Below the pieces are notes generated by a model that was not told the DNA's origin, searched no databases, and saw nothing but the letters and a program-made list of their open reading frames with translations. Below, piece by piece: positions 11,219 to 23,221 of a stretch of DNA of 64,000 bases; the first letter of the stretch is position 1, and each line of letters opens with the position of its first letter. Where the stretch lies: NCBI RefSeq assembly GCF_018812025.1, contig NC_063062.1, positions 3,083,927-3,147,926 on the forward strand, written 5' to 3'. This stretch comes from Megalobrama amblycephala (taxonomy: Eukaryota > Chordata > Actinopteri > Cypriniformes > Xenocyprididae). Both the position numbers and the translations under genes were made by a program.

Positions 11219-13115
11219 TATATACACATACACACACACAGTAAACTGTCACTAAAGTGTCTTTTTTAAATACAATATTTGATAAGGTAAACAAACAGTT
11301 CCATTTATCGGTGAATCCGATATTACAAAACCGATACCCGATTATGAGAAAATGCTTAAATATCGGGAAAATGATATATCAGTCGATCTCTAGTTTGAAA
11401 CTGATTGAGCCATTAACCCATAAAGACTTGAGCTCCGCGCTGCTTCTTGAACGAGACGCTACAGCGATCCGTCACGTCACATTTAAGAGCGTCAAAACAC
11501 AATTTATTGTTTGGATTTCACGATAAAATTGGCAGAATTTGAAAGATGAGACTTTGTTTCTTATCAGAAGTAACAAAGCACAAAGCTCTTTGTGATAAAT
11601 GGATAGGAGGCGCGCTACAAATAATGTTTGGTGTAGGGAAAACCCGAAGACCTGGAGACCCTGAACTACAGGGGATTCATAAGGTCAAATAGAGCCTGCT
11701 TTAAGGTCACTATTTTTTTTTTTTTTTTTTTTTTTTTTTTCACAGAACTAAATTTAACTCGAGACATTTTCTTCCCACACAGTATGAGTTGTAGTCTGAC
11801 ACATTTGCCACCTCCTTTTGATTGACAGGAAATAATGAGATTTGATCAATGGCTGTTCTTAAACAACCAAACGATTGCTGATAATGGAAATAATTACTTT
11901 TTATTTATATTTGGAAGTATTTGTAGCTGGTAACCCTAGCCCTATTTATTAGGGATAAATATCGACTGATTATTGGCCGATACATCGGTGCATCCCTAAT
12001 AAAAACAGCTCCAAATAAATAAAAAGTAATCTGAAACATCTTAACATTCATTAAAACATCATATTCTTGTTTTCTTCAAAGGCATACTTTTAGTTCCAAC
12101 AATGTTTGTTATTAATGACAGCTGCCATAGAATGATAATTTGAGCAGTCTATTTTTCTTCATTTCTTTTAGATAATTTTGGCATAAATTGAAGTTTATGC
12201 AAAAAGTGTTTTTATAAGCATCAGTGGTCAGAAACATCTTTATACATAAATATTTACATTTTCTTCCAGATTTCCCAAAAGGCTGAGTTTTCAATATTCC
12301 ACTCTTAATAGTAACCTCCGTTTCAACCTGCATTGTCTCATGGTCGACCTCAGGGATTGACATTAACTTTTTTGCTCCCAGCCACTGTGGCTAGTGGTTT
12401 TCCAAAGTTACTAACCACTCAGCATTTTCACTGGCCACAATTTTGACAACAATACAATGGGGAAAAATTGTCATATAGATATTTTTAATATTATCTCATA
12501 ATTTGGCAGCAGGTATATTAGGCTGCTGTCACTTTAAGACCTGACGCACGGATCCATTATACTGTTACACATGCACTTTCTTTCTCAACTGTTTACGTTC
12601 ACTTAAAACCTAACTAACGAGTGAGTGAGGGGAGGAGGGTTTGTGTGTCAACTCACTGTTCAAGAGATGAGAGAGCAAAAAAGCACAGCTGCTATAGTGT
12701 GTTTATTCTGCAGAAACTGAGTATTGGAAGCTTTCAGTATCAATATGTATTGGAAAATCTATATTTTTGACAACACTACAATGCACTTAATGCCTTTTTA
12801 AAAGACTACAATTGAAAAATGTATATATTATACATAAAATTCAACCTGCCAAAGTGGCTATTAGGAGTGACAGCGTTACACGCCAATGCTGAAATCCACC
12901 CGCATTTGGCAGGTTGGCGGGTGTTAATGTCAAACCCTGGTCGACCTGAAGACCAGAGCTAATGACAGGGAGCCGCATGGTTAATGAGCTGAGCTCAAGG
13001 GCAGAGTTCCTGCTGAGACAGGGAATAAAGGTGTAGGAGTGTGTACACTTACAAAGAAGAGGAGGTTGAACAAGAACAGGAAGTACTTGGTGGCGGCAAT
13101 GCATCCTTTCCCCAT
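9601..13115 (-). CDS. cd82: cd82 tetraspanin, first two coding exons (join, partial gene)
   Basis: Coding segments 13115-13053 and 9673-9601 encode the first 45 residues of a tetraspanin: MGKGCIAATKYFLFLFNLLF then FIFGAVIMGFGLWVMLDNQ and SFITVL, with one base of the next codon. The TKYFLFLFNL block, the GAVI-GFG-W signature of tetraspanin helix 1 and the following D-SFI-VL match CD82 (Kangai-1) best, rather than TSPAN18 or CD151. Helix 1 spans about residues 11-36. Cys5 is a likely palmitoylation site, by analogy with the family. CD82 organises integrins and receptors in membrane microdomains. The remaining helices, the CCG loop and the C terminus lie left of the window. The a/b paralogue is not resolved. 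Confidence 0.92.
9674..10450. other. cd82 intron 1 proximal part, nothing recognised
   Basis: No repeat or exon recognised; the frames over it are chance. Confidence 0.5.
10906..11392. mobile_element. hAT-like MITE with 8-bp duplication GTTTGAAA
   Basis: The ends GAGATTGACCGATATTG and ATATCAGTCGATCTCTA are imperfect inverted repeats. GTTTGAAA occurs at 10898-10905 and again at 11393-11400, a perfect 8-bp target duplication. It contains a (TA)n tract at 11144-11210 followed by (CA)n. No transposase. Confidence 0.82.
11144..11240. repeat. (TA)n/(CA)n microsatellite inside the MITE
   Basis: TA dinucleotides grading into TACACACACACACA. The translated YIYIY frames on both strands are artefacts. 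Confidence 0.95.
12351..12939. mobile_element. hAT non-autonomous element, family F copy 1, TSD GTCGACCT
   Basis: Termini CAGGGATTGACATTAAC and GTTAATGTCAAACCCTG. GTCGACCT is present at 12343-12350 and 12940-12947, a perfect 8-bp duplication. Lies in cd82 intron 1, about 110 bp from the first coding exon. Its relative at 59304-60230 is longer and in the opposite orientation. Confidence 0.92.
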
Positions 13116-13125
13116 GACTGCTGTT
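13053..13125 (-). CDS. cd82: cd82 first coding exon
   Basis: The minus-strand acceptor TTCTTTTACAG (AG at 13127-13126) is followed by 10 nt of 5' UTR and ATG at 13115. The exon ends TTCTTT before GTAAGT, at phase 0. It encodes 21 residues ending NLLFF. The acceptor before the ATG shows that a 5' noncoding exon exists upstream. Confidence 0.92.
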
Positions 13126-15640
13126 CTGTAAAAGAAAGGAAATATCATCAACACTGAGAGAAATGAAGAACAACAGTTCTGATGGAGACCGGTTTTAAAC
13201 ATGACAAAAGATAATTAGAGAGTTTCCATCTGCACATCGTTAAAAATAGTCAGCAGGTGTAATGTCTAATCTCTCGCTGATATAAAGTGGAAACAACCGT
13301 TCTATAAATCACAGCTGCATACCTAGTATAGGTATTCTGGGGTGGTAGATTAGTTTCAGTTCCATTTATGAAATATATTAATATAGAGATAAGCCTTCCA
13401 TTGGGCTTTTTCAGAACTTTTAGTCTAATGGACAAAAAAAGCTCATGCAGTTTGCATATGAACATGACCGGAGGTCACTTCTGCTCTGACATTCGCAAGA
13501 CCGGCTGAACGCTGTGAGTGCTTGTTAGAAATCAGGAATGGTGAGAGAACATTGTGCTTGGTACATTTTTCATCTTCGAAACCAAACTTGGGTCTTCAGC
13601 TGACCAAGTTTATATCCCGTCTGACATGCACGCTTCCCATAATATTTACGCATTAGGTCAGAAGGTGGAGAGTAGACGGTCTTTTGTGGCTGTTCGAATG
13701 CATTTGACCACATGAGTGTTTACACTACGAAAGCAATCCGGTCAAAAGTGTTTTCGACTACCTCTGGAAGTGCTCGAAAGTGGACAAGCTCAAAACGTTT
13801 TAGACGCTTGGATTGACGAAAATGCATCTTAATACCAGGTGTAAACAGAGCCATAATATTAATACATTTCAATATCTGATTCTTAAGACTCTTTTGCTTT
13901 CATATACAATAAACAATTTTGGATCTGTGATGGGCTGCCACTTGATGTCCAACATAAAATCAAGTTTCTGAAGCAAATCTAGTTAGAACTACTGACTTAA
14001 AGCAATCCACAGGAGTAATCTTGACATTTATGTTTTAAAGGGCGCAATAAAATTGCTCTTAAAAATATTTGCGTGCTCTTTAAAGGTTCTCTATGAACAT
14101 CTATGAAGACCCTGGGAATAAACTGTGAGATTTCTGTGAGGGGGATTTAAAATGTAACCATGAGTGCATGACATTTTCATTTCTCACTTGGACTGTTTCT
14201 TTTACTCACACACACAATCCAGTAACCCAAAGTAATAAGCAATATATCAGGATATGAAGCCAGAGAGTCAGAGAGCCAAGCTTACTTGGCTTCATCTCTT
14301 CTAAGTACTCCAGGGAGCTATAAACCAGAGTCTGGACTTTTCTGTGCTGAATGAAGTCTTTTTCTCTATTTTATTAATTTACAAAAGAGACTTCACAGAA
14401 ATAATAACACAGCCAATGTATTTCCCTCTCTTTCCACTGGTAAGCATGTTCACAGTCATGACAAAAATACTGTACTACACAAGATTTGACTCTCTCTTAT
14501 TCTTCAACCTTCAGCAGTTTAGCCTGAGAAAACAATCATAAATACGGAAGGGGAAGTACAAACGGCAATAAATGCAAGTATCATCAAGTTTCAGAGGATT
14601 TGGCTTTCTATTCAGCATTTTACAGCATTAAAAACTCAAACGATTCACATTCACAAAACATACTGCAGAAACCATCAGAAAGAATGAAAATCGAGAAGTA
14701 CAATATCATCTAAAAGGCCAAAACACATTACAATCTCTCTTAGAATTATAATGATTTAGGTTGTAGCAGGGAGGTTTTGCGATCTGATTTGTACAGCGTG
14801 CAAATACAGAGTTCTTTTTCAAGTCTTGCGCTTGAACGGATAAATTCACACAAAAATTGTGTCAACATGCCCGTCTTGTCAAGTATCCTAGCAAACATAG
14901 TAGGGTATGTCTTACGTGAACTTAAACACTCGAGAAAGAACGCATGTGTTTTTTTTTATAGTCTATGGTTCAGTATCAGTGTACTGGATTATGTCTTAAA
15001 GTGACAGTAGCCTAATATTCCTCCTGTCTGTATGTGTTTTTAATGTTAATCAAACATCAAAAGACAAGGAAATCACTCACTGCTCTTGACTGAATAGCTT
15101 TTATAACTTAATTAATAATCTTTATTTAATTTATACAGTGAAGATTATATGCAATGTTGTTTTACACCTGATTAGCTACTTTATTCAATTTCTGTACCTG
15201 AAAACTACTGTTAGCTACCTGAAACTCCTGAAAAGCACAGTTTATTTTATATGTATCTTTGCTCTACTGTATTTATTTGTGCGTTTGCTGGTAGTTTGAT
15301 TATTTGTTCTTATTTTATTTATTTTTATTTGACAGTTGTCCTGTTGTCCCTGAACATAGCACATACCAAACCGCATCGAAACCGAACTGTGAATAATTTG
15401 AACCGTTGTACCCCTGATCTCTGCAGTCACTGTCAGCTGCACTGTAACTCAACTGTGCAGATGTCTCCCTTTCTTTGTCAATCACAACATCCCCTCCATA
15501 ATACAATGATGGCATGCTGCCCCATTACATAACATAAGACAAAAGCTGTCTTATCCTAGGACTTTTAGCACAACACAAAGGGGTATCTGAACACACCCAA
15601 GCAAGCTTTACACTGCTGATGTTAGATACTTTCTATGGCT
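13126..15640. other. cd82 5' UTR intron, nothing firmly recognised
   Basis: No exon. 13500-13850 has a repeat-like stretch ending ATACCAGGTGTAAACAGAGC. The frame at 15251-15532 shows no homology I can recognise. Confidence 0.45.
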
Positions 15641-15929
15641 GGGCGGTATGACGATATATATCATTACCACCAAATAAAATGTCTATCGCTAGAGATTTTG
15701 CTATATCGCTTATATCGCAGTATGTAAATATATAGCACTACGGACACAATATTATATCTCAATATTATAAAGGGTTATTAAGCACAATAATCAGTGAAAG
15801 AGAACTCAATGTGGTGCATGCGCTGACTGACACGCAGCTTATGCGCATGCACAAAAAGCCACGCCTCTCAGCACGTGATTGCGAATTCTGTTCTCTATCA
15901 TGTCTTATTGCACTTGAATGGTCGAATAC

Positions 15930-16421
15930 TAGGGCTGGGACAATATCGATGCATCGCAAATTTGTGGATTGATTCTCATATTTTTTCGAATGCATCATAA
16001 TTCTCTCTCGAATCGATTCTGAGCTTAGTTTTTAACAGCAGATGGCGCTCTTGGCTAGTTTTTAATCTGCACATTCAAATGCTCATGAAGAAGAGCGCTC
16101 GTGCATTCGGCTGAGTCTGAGATTGTATTTGCACCTCAGAATGCTTTTATGATGCGAAATTAATGTAAACAGCCCACTGCAAACACCCTTGGAATTCGCT
16201 TCAACCTTTTTGAACTTTACTTTATAGAAAGTTCAAGTGGTATGTGTAAGGAATTGGAAGCAAGCAGAGTAAGGCTGTTTCTGAAGCACGCAGTGCCATC
16301 TGCTGTTAAAAACTAAGCTCAGAATCGATTTGAGAGAGAATCGCGATGCATTCAGAAATCTCAGAATCGATCCAGAATCATTTCTCGATTCGCGATGCAT
16401 CAATATATTGTCCCAGCCCTA
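15930..16421. mobile_element. hAT-like MITE, TSD TCGAATAC/TTGAATAC
   Basis: Termini TAGGGCTGGGACAATATCGA and ATATTGTCCCAGCCCTA. The inner arms also mirror each other (GATGGCGCTC against the right-arm GTGCCATCTGC). The flanking 8-mers at 15922-15929 and 16422-16429 match at 7 of 8 positions. No coding capacity. Confidence 0.85.
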
Positions 16422-16612
16422 TTGAATACATATACAATTATGTCAAAATACCCATCATGCCTATTCATGTAAACACAGCTGGTTATGTCTCAAGTGAAGG
16501 TAAACAGTTGGGTGTAAACCAGATATGCATCAGTATAATGGATCATGGATAATGGATGGGTACACAACACAAGTTTGTCTCTTGTGTGAAAGCCACCGGT
16601 CTACATCGGGTG

Positions 16613-17664
16613 TGTCTCATACGTCCTGAAAAGTGAAGCCGCGGGCTCTTTGATCGCCCCCTGGTGGCTGGATGCAGTACAGGTCATAAACCCCGCCCTC
16701 TCAATGCAGTCGAATGAGACTTCAGTGAAAACTTAAAAATAAATTCTGCTTCAAATAAAACTTTCTGAAAGATGGTTTTGGTCATTTAAGGTAGTTGTTA
16801 TCACGCTGATATATATTCAATTGTTCGTTTTTGTGATGATTTAGATTTTAGCTAGCAATTTGTTATAAAAATGGGGCGTGTCGTCATGATTCGAAGTTGA
16901 TTGACAGCTTGTCTGAGGACTGTCGGAGCTTCGATGGGAGTTTGAAGATGTATTAACTAACTATTAATTTTCGATTTCTTTGTTATTTAACACCAACAAA
17001 ATGAGCTGTTCAGCAGTAAACTGTACTAACCGACCTACAGGATCTGACGGATCACTGAACTTTTTTCTGTAACATTAAATATGAGCGTTATAAGCTAATT
17101 AATAAATGTTATTAGTTAAGATAACACGCCTAACGTTAGCCATGACGGGGAAAAAAAGCAGGTGATCGTTATCTGGCAGTTACTTATTTTTATGGGTATA
17201 AAATAATAATTAGCAGGACAAAACTAATGATAGCCTACTCTAATTACAGCAATCGATCTCCTAATGTTAGTTGAACTTGATTTAAAATGGCAGGACCGTT
17301 TCGTTTTCTAGTGGCATATTATATTGATTTTATCTACTGAATTTGCTGTTTCAAAAATATTATTGCTCTAGAAACAGAATAGCCTATTATTTTATAGGTA
17401 GAATTTTAAATTGTGTATAATTTTTATAGTCTATTTAAAATACATGAATGATGACGCAGTCGTCTGGGCGGAAGTTTGATACCGCGACTCCGCCTCAAGG
17501 CTCCACTGACGATTCCTTCTGCGCACGCCCAGGCTCCAAACTTTTTTTTTTTTTAAGTATTGCGTAACGTGTCAGCGCCCATTCATCGGCCCATTTTGGC
17601 TTCAGTTCAATACAATGGAAGGAAGCGGCGTCGCGTCGTCCATCTTTTTTTTACAGTCTATGGT
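16613..17664. mobile_element. Dispersed fish repeat, probably a non-autonomous DNA element
   Basis: The left part carries GATCGCCCCCTGGTGGCTGG. The right part carries CCATTTTGGCTTCAGTTCAA and ends TTTTTTTTACAGTCTATGG, an end seen in many fish genomes. Limits approximate. No transposase frame. Confidence 0.5.
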
Positions 17665-18250
17665 CTACATGTCTGGAGCATGTGCTCAACAGAAAACAAA
17701 TTAAAAGGAGGTGCAGCAAAAGAGTTCAAACATTACTAAGCAAGGCCTCTAGCGTTTGATAGCAATTTAGGGTGATCCTAAAGACCCAAATTACTAGCCA
17801 AGTACTAATTCGCCCCTTCTGGGTCACACAAGACTACTATTTTTGCATAACCCTATGATTTCGCCCCAGCCAACATCTTTTATACTCTAAGGGCATTCCT
17901 ATGGCAACCATAATTGAGGCAGCGTGAATGCTCTACTTAAGAGGGGAAACGGTCTCACGCCCCAGTTACCCACGAGTGTCCCCCTCTCACCCCTCCATCA
18001 AGAAGAAGGTCGAGCCAGAGCTAAATGAGAGCCGGGTCTTCAACAGCCACATCACAAGCACTACAATCATAGGGGGAAACAATTATCTACTATAACATCA
18101 ACTAAATTTCCTGTGCTATATTTATCAACACATGTTAGTTATCCTACATCATTCTCTGCAAAAATTCGCAAAGCAGCCTCCCATAGTTTCGGGGGATTGG
18201 AGTGTCTGTTGAACATCTCTGGCTCATTATCGTACTTTGTATTGATGCAC
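17665..18250. other. cd82 5' UTR intron, nothing recognised
   Basis: Unique-looking sequence without frames over 60 codons. Confidence 0.45.
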
Positions 18251-18252
18251 TT

Positions 18253-20070
18253 TTAGGGTGAGTTCACATTTGGCATGTTTGGATCCATTAAAACAAATTC
18301 TGGATCGGTTGCTCTGTTAGTGTGTTTCACTAATGGGGTTTCAGACACAAAGAATGAAAACCTCTTTGTACAATATAGGGCTTTCATTTTAAACGTTTGG
18401 TTAATTATGATTTCACTTTTTTTTGCTGTTTGAGAATAAACAACATCTGCAAAGTAAAGATGCTTAAAAAGTTCAATGCAAGATATTTTCTTTGACAGAA
18501 ATTGCTTTTTAAGGACTACAACAAACGGCTGGTAGGAACTACAATGAGCTTCTTCCTGGGTTGGTGACATCACTAACCCTAAAGATTTACATAAACCCCA
18601 CCCCCGAAAACACACAAAAAAAGGGGGTGAGGCCATGTTGGGCTGCTTTAGTGAAGAGGAAGAGTTGTTGTAGTAGAGTGTTGTTATCATGCCGTCATTT
18701 TACGCCGGACTGCTTCACAAACGAGGGTCAATTCAACACTGGATTTGCACAAAAAATTAACATGATGGCACAAGCTAGTCGATGAGTTGAATCAACTCAG
18801 CAACTACATAAATTTATCCACTAACCATTCAGTTGTAACTTCTTCCTGAGTCTCTCCATCAGTGTCGACTCCGGTTTGAACAATGTAAGTCTGAACACCG
18901 TTACTGACAATCCTCATTTTGGCTGCGTGAGATTCTCCAGCTTTGTTGTTATTGAGCAACCGAAGCATGAGCTGTTAAAGCTCCGCCCTCTTCTGGAAAG
19001 AGGCGGGATCAGCAGCTCATTTGCATTTAAAGGGACACACACAAAAATGGCGTGTTTTTGCACACACCCAAATAGGGGCAAATTTGACAAGCGATAATAA
19101 ATGATCTGTGGGGTATTTTGAGCTGAAACTTCACAGACACATTCTGGGGACACGAGAGACTTATATTACATCTTGTGAAAAGTGACATAATAGGTCCCCT
19201 TTAAAGTTGAGATGAAACATAAGTAGTCACATATCTTTTCTTCCATATTGTGACATCTGAGTGTAACGATTTATCGGCGCTATGCATTGGTTGTTGACTG
19301 GATATTTAAATGTGGCTGTTGCAATCAAAAGTGGAGGCAGATGAACGCGAGACTAAGTGTGAACGCTGTCATCCGAACCCACAACAAACAATTGAAAAAG
19401 TTGGGTCTCAGTCTACTTCCAAAGAAACTCCAAACCAAAAAAAACAAAAACAGGACATGATGAGGAATTCCGGGTGCTGTTTTGACTCCTTTTTACATTT
19501 TTTAAAGCTCTTGAGTGAGTTCTCAGCTGGTAAAAATATCATATGAACGCATTGTTTTGGATGTTCAGAAAGTTCAGTTGAAAAATGTACATCATAAAAG
19601 CTGTTTTTTTTATTGTTTCTTATCTTTAGGTCTGGTGTTAAAAATGACAGTGTGAAGGCTAAGCGAATCAGGACTAAATGTACCATTTTCTTTTGTGGTC
19701 CAGACCAAAAGAACCAAGAGAAACCCTTAATCGACCTACATTTATACTACATGAAATGTGCCATTGACATCAAAAGCATCGTACGTAACCTCTGCGTGAC
19801 AGAAATCATCACTTAAAGGGCTATGACACTTCATCACTTTTATTAATGAGGTTTCAGATAAAGTATGGAAACCCCTTATTGCAAATAGGACTTTCATTTT
19901 AAAGTGGCGATGAAACAGAACTAGTCATAAATCTTTTTTTCCATATTGAGACGTACATCTGAGTGTAACGATTTATCGACTTGGCTCTATGCATCAGTTG
20001 TTGGCTGGATATTTAAATGTAGCTGTTGCACTCAAAAGTGGAGGCAGATGAACATGAGACTAAGTGGACT
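18253..20070. repeat. Composite repeat with two related units and an inserted family A element
   Basis: The unit at about 19201-19365 (GAGATGAAAC, TGTAACGATTTATCG, AAAAGTGGAGGCAGATGAAC) is repeated directly at about 19901-20062. The stretch before each unit, a GGTTTCAGA block followed by CTTTCATTTTAA, is also shared. The 145-codon minus frame at 18253-18690 is a chance frame across this composite. Confidence 0.6.
18393..19200. mobile_element. TTAA-target element, family A copy 2
   Basis: The left TTAA is at 18389-18392 and the right TTAA at 19201-19204. The right end TAGGTCCCCT is intact; the left end is decayed (ACGTTTGG in place of AGGGGTCC). A paralogous empty site CTTTCATTTTAAAG exists at 19891-19904, confirming the insertion. 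It shares its interior with copies 1, 3 and 4. Confidence 0.85.
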
Positions 20071-20850
20071 AAATGATTGGAGAAGTGCTGCAAATGAAAC
20101 AGAAGTATCCACAACCATCCAATCAATTACAGTCAGATTAACAAAATTAAGATCCGCCGTACAATTTTTCTTGTTTAAAAAGCTGTTTCATTCAGATATG
20201 TCACAATAGGGAAGCAAAGACCATCACTGGTTTACTTGTTTGCAAAAAGAAATGTTGTTCCACATTAAATCTTTTTTTAGAAAGCCCCCAAACCTAAATT
20301 TCCCTTATGAAAAAAATCTGCCAGTTAAGTTTCTGCTGCGGGCCTGTCTTGGCAAGGCAGCTCTCAAACACAGTGGCATCCCATTTTTAGCTGGAGTTTT
20401 CCAGCAAGGAAAAATAAAGTAAAAGAAGAGGAACATCTGTATCCTGTCTCTCTCTCTCTCTTTCTCAGTGGGCTCATTCCAGTCAAGACACATCCAGGGA
20501 GGTCTGCCAGCCTTTAACCTTTTATAGACCTGAAGAAGCATCCAGTACTTAGCCCAAAGTCAATTCTGACCTATTTTCACATCTGTGTTTTCATTTTTTA
20601 TGGTCATTGTTTTCAGGCGCCGTTCTGACAGAAAACCAGTGCCCCTAAAATCCCAGAGTATGTTTATTAAATGTTTTTCTGAAAGTTTTCTCAGTCAGGA
20701 CAAGTACTGCCATGTCAGAGCAACAGAGGAGAATCTTGATAAACAGGTTACCTAACCTTGATATAAGATAACAATACATCTGGTTTGATGGAACAAATAT
20801 TTGTAGTTAACTCTATATTGTCTCCTTGAGCACTTAGATTTGTCACCCCA
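20071..20850. other. cd82 5' UTR intron, nothing recognised
   Basis: Contains a short (TC)n tract near 20445-20466. No exon seen. Confidence 0.45.
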
Positions 20851-20854
20851 TTGA

Positions 20855-21028
20855 TTTCCACTAATTTTTTCCATACTATGGAAGTCAATGGGGTCCATCA
20901 ACTGTTTGGTTAATTCTTCAAAATATCTTCTATTGTGTGCAACAGAAGAAAGAAATTCATATAGGTTTTGAACAACTTGAGAGTGAGTAAATGATGACAG
21001 AATTATCATTTTTGTGTGAACTGTCCCT
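20855..21028. mobile_element. Truncated family C (TTAA foldback) element
   Basis: Only one arm: GTGAGTAAATGATGACAGAA then a right end TGAACTGTCCCT followed by TTAA. The central mirror CCCATTGATTTCCA / GGAAGTCAATGGGG is still visible near 20850-20893. Confidence 0.65.
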
Positions 21029-21646
21029 TTAATGAACGTAAGACCAGAAACGTATTTTACTCAAGTACTAAGACGTGAAATGGTTAAAATAGACAGTAGT
21101 TGACCTGAAAAAGAAAACTTATTTTATAAGACAGTTTTAACGTTATTGCGTTATGAATTGTGGTTTAACATGTTTCGTCTCAACGGAATAAAGTTTCTCA
21201 ATTCACCTACAAACAAAGCTAAACTACTAGACGCTCCTTATTTTTAGCAGTTTCGCTGCTCGCTGTTTCAAAACAGACAACTTGATCATCATTAGCTTCT
21301 AAACAAGCCTAATCATCATTAAAAATAGCGAAAGCACAGATGCACGTGTGAACGAAGTAAATGCGCGTGTTGACTGTAGAGGCGCGTTTGATCACAGTGA
21401 AACAGTTAAACCTGCCAATGCCACATCAGCGAAGATTTAAAGATATATGCACAGAAGAAACCACTCAAAAACTGTTCCACAGAACTAGTTTACTATGATA
21501 GAAAACGCGAATAAGGTACAAAGTAAAACAGGACCTTATTTACTCATAAGTTTAGATTAACGTATTGGCACTTCTTCACGCCTGCAGTAAATTGTCACTT
21601 TTTTACGATATGTACTGCCATTTTAGATGCAAGGAAACTCATTTAC

Positions 21647-21740
21647 CTCTTTTGTGTCAAGTCAAAAGGAAGATCCGTTGAGCAGATGTCAGTAAGTTCG
21701 TTGTCGTACTGCAGACTGAACAAAAAGACGAGTGAAGCAG
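21647..21740 (-). other. cd82: Probable 5' untranslated first exon of cd82
   Basis: On the minus strand a non-repetitive stretch ends ACACAAAAG|GTAAAT, a good donor at 21647. The exon's 5' limit is a guess. The acceptor in front of the cd82 ATG exon demands an upstream noncoding exon, and vertebrate cd82 genes usually have one far upstream. It lies about 8.5 kb from the ATG exon. Confidence 0.45.
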
Positions 21741-21850
21741 GAGAACCCCCCGTTTAACCCTTTACTGCCCTCACTGACTGAACACCAATTACTACTTGAT
21801 AGTTTCCGCCAAAGTCAGAGTTCTGCCACAATCACTAGTTATTGTGCCTA
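21741..21850 (-). promoter_or_regulatory. Possible cd82 promoter
   Basis: Immediately upstream of the putative first exon and free of recognised repeats. An ATTGG (inverted CCAAT box) lies near 21787-21791 on the minus strand. No TATA box or strong CpG cluster is evident. The call depends on the exon call. Confidence 0.25.
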
Positions 21851-22115
21851 CTGTAAAAAATTATAACTGATTTAAAAACAAAAAACTAAAAAGATCTCTT
21901 TCAAAAATTGCAAAAAGCTTTCAGGACCATTCTGTCTGTTTTATTGCATTTTTTATGACAGAGTTGGCAAATACCATGTTTCCTCCTTTTTTATTGTAGT
22001 AACTGGTATTTCCGCAGAAACACAATGATGGTAATAAAAAAATCAAACAGTTAACCTTCAAACAATCAAACCTTTCCTTTGCAAGGCTAATTTTATAGCA
22101 TTTTATGTATTCTAA

Positions 22116-23217
22116 AGGATGTTCACTTTCAAATTAAAATTAGCCCAAGCTTTACTCACCCTCAAGTCATCCTAGGTGTATATGACTTTCTTCTTTCTGA
22201 TGAACACAATCAGAGATATATTTAAAAATATCCTGATGCATCCAAGCTTTATAATGGCAGTGAGCGGGATCAACGAGTATGTCAAGTCACCTTTATTTAT
22301 ATATCGCTTTTTACAATGCAGATTGTGTCAAAGCAGCTTTACATTGATAACTGGTACTTAATTTTGGCTGCACAGCAGCTATTAAAGAAAATTGTGTCAA
22401 TGCAGGCAGATCAAAACACTGTTGAATATCAAATGTCAAGTCAAATGTCAAGTGTCCCCAACTAAGCAAGCCAAAGGCGACAGCGGCAAGGAACCCAAAC
22501 TCCAACAGGTGACATCAGGCAAACAAGTAGTTGTTAAAATGGAGAAAAAAAACTTGGGAGAAACCAGGCTTAGTCGGGGGGCCACAGTGCTTTCGCCCTC
22601 CGGCGAACAGTGCTTTGTTACGACTCAGGTTAATAGGATCGCAACATTAATGAGCTGAAGAAAGTGTTTCTATCCACATCCGTCCATCATAAACATATTC
22701 CACATGGCTCCAGGGGGTGGTTAAAGGCCTTCTGAAGTGAAGCGATGCATTTGTGTAAAAAAAAAAAAAAAAACATATTTAACAAGTTACAAAAATCTAG
22801 CTTCCGCCAGACCACCTTCCGTATTCAACGTATGAAGAAAGTGTAAAACTCTTGCAGTTCACAAAGCTTATGCTACATCCTATGCCTTCCCTATTCAATT
22901 TACGGGAAAAGCTTAACTGACGCGATGCCAGCTCCCGTTTTTTTCCGTAATTTGAATACGGAAGCTAGAAATTTTACTTCATAGCTTGTTAAATATGGAT
23001 AAAGAAGGCCTTTATTAACCCCTGGAGCCGTGTGGAGTATGTTATGGATGGATGGATGGATGAATGTGGATGCCAATTATAAAGCTCGGATGCGTCAGGA
23101 TATTTATTAATATATCTCCGATTGTGTTCATCAGAAAGAAGAAAGTCATATACACCTAGGATGGCTTGATGGTGAGTAAAGCTTGGGCTTATTTTCATTT
23201 GAAAGTGAACTAATCCT
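22116..23217. mobile_element. TTAA-target foldback element carrying an inserted repeat
   Basis: The left arm begins AGGATGTTCACTTTCAAATT after CTAA (decayed TTAA). The right arm is its inverted copy ending GAAAGTGAACTAATCCT, followed by TTAA at 23218-23221. The arms share GACTTTCTTCTTTCTGATGA and its complement. A dispersed repeat (about 22276-22620) sits in the middle. Confidence 0.8.
22276..22620 (+). repeat. Dispersed cyprinid-type repeat
   Basis: Begins TCAAGTCACCTTTATTTATA and includes TTGTGTCAAAGCAGCTTTAC and TTGGGAGAAACCAGGCTTAG, a combination I recognise as frequent in cyprinid genomes. Class unknown. The 88-codon frame over it is not a gene. Confidence 0.6.
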
Positions 23218-23221
23218 TTAA

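Larger units (their letters stand above)
10455..11998. mobile_element. Older hAT-like element, decayed, interrupted by 10906-11392
   Basis: The left part contains GTCAGCCGATACCGATAGCC. The right end is ATACATCGGTGCATCCCTAA, a terminus common in hAT-like fish repeats. The left terminus is not clear, so the limits are approximate. Confidence 0.45.

Noticed and set aside
9601..13115. Assignment of the tetraspanin exons to tspan18 instead of cd82
   Set aside because: TSPAN18 begins with a different MEGDCLSCMKYL-type N terminus; the TKYFLFLFNL and SFI-VL residues fit CD82 better.
18253..18690. 145-codon minus-strand frame
   Set aside because: It spans the boundary between a dispersed repeat and a family A element; no domain, and no equivalent open frame in the other family A copies.
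22392..22658. 88-codon plus frame rich in Gln and Lys
   Set aside because: It lies in a widespread cyprinid-type repeat; the frame is incidental.
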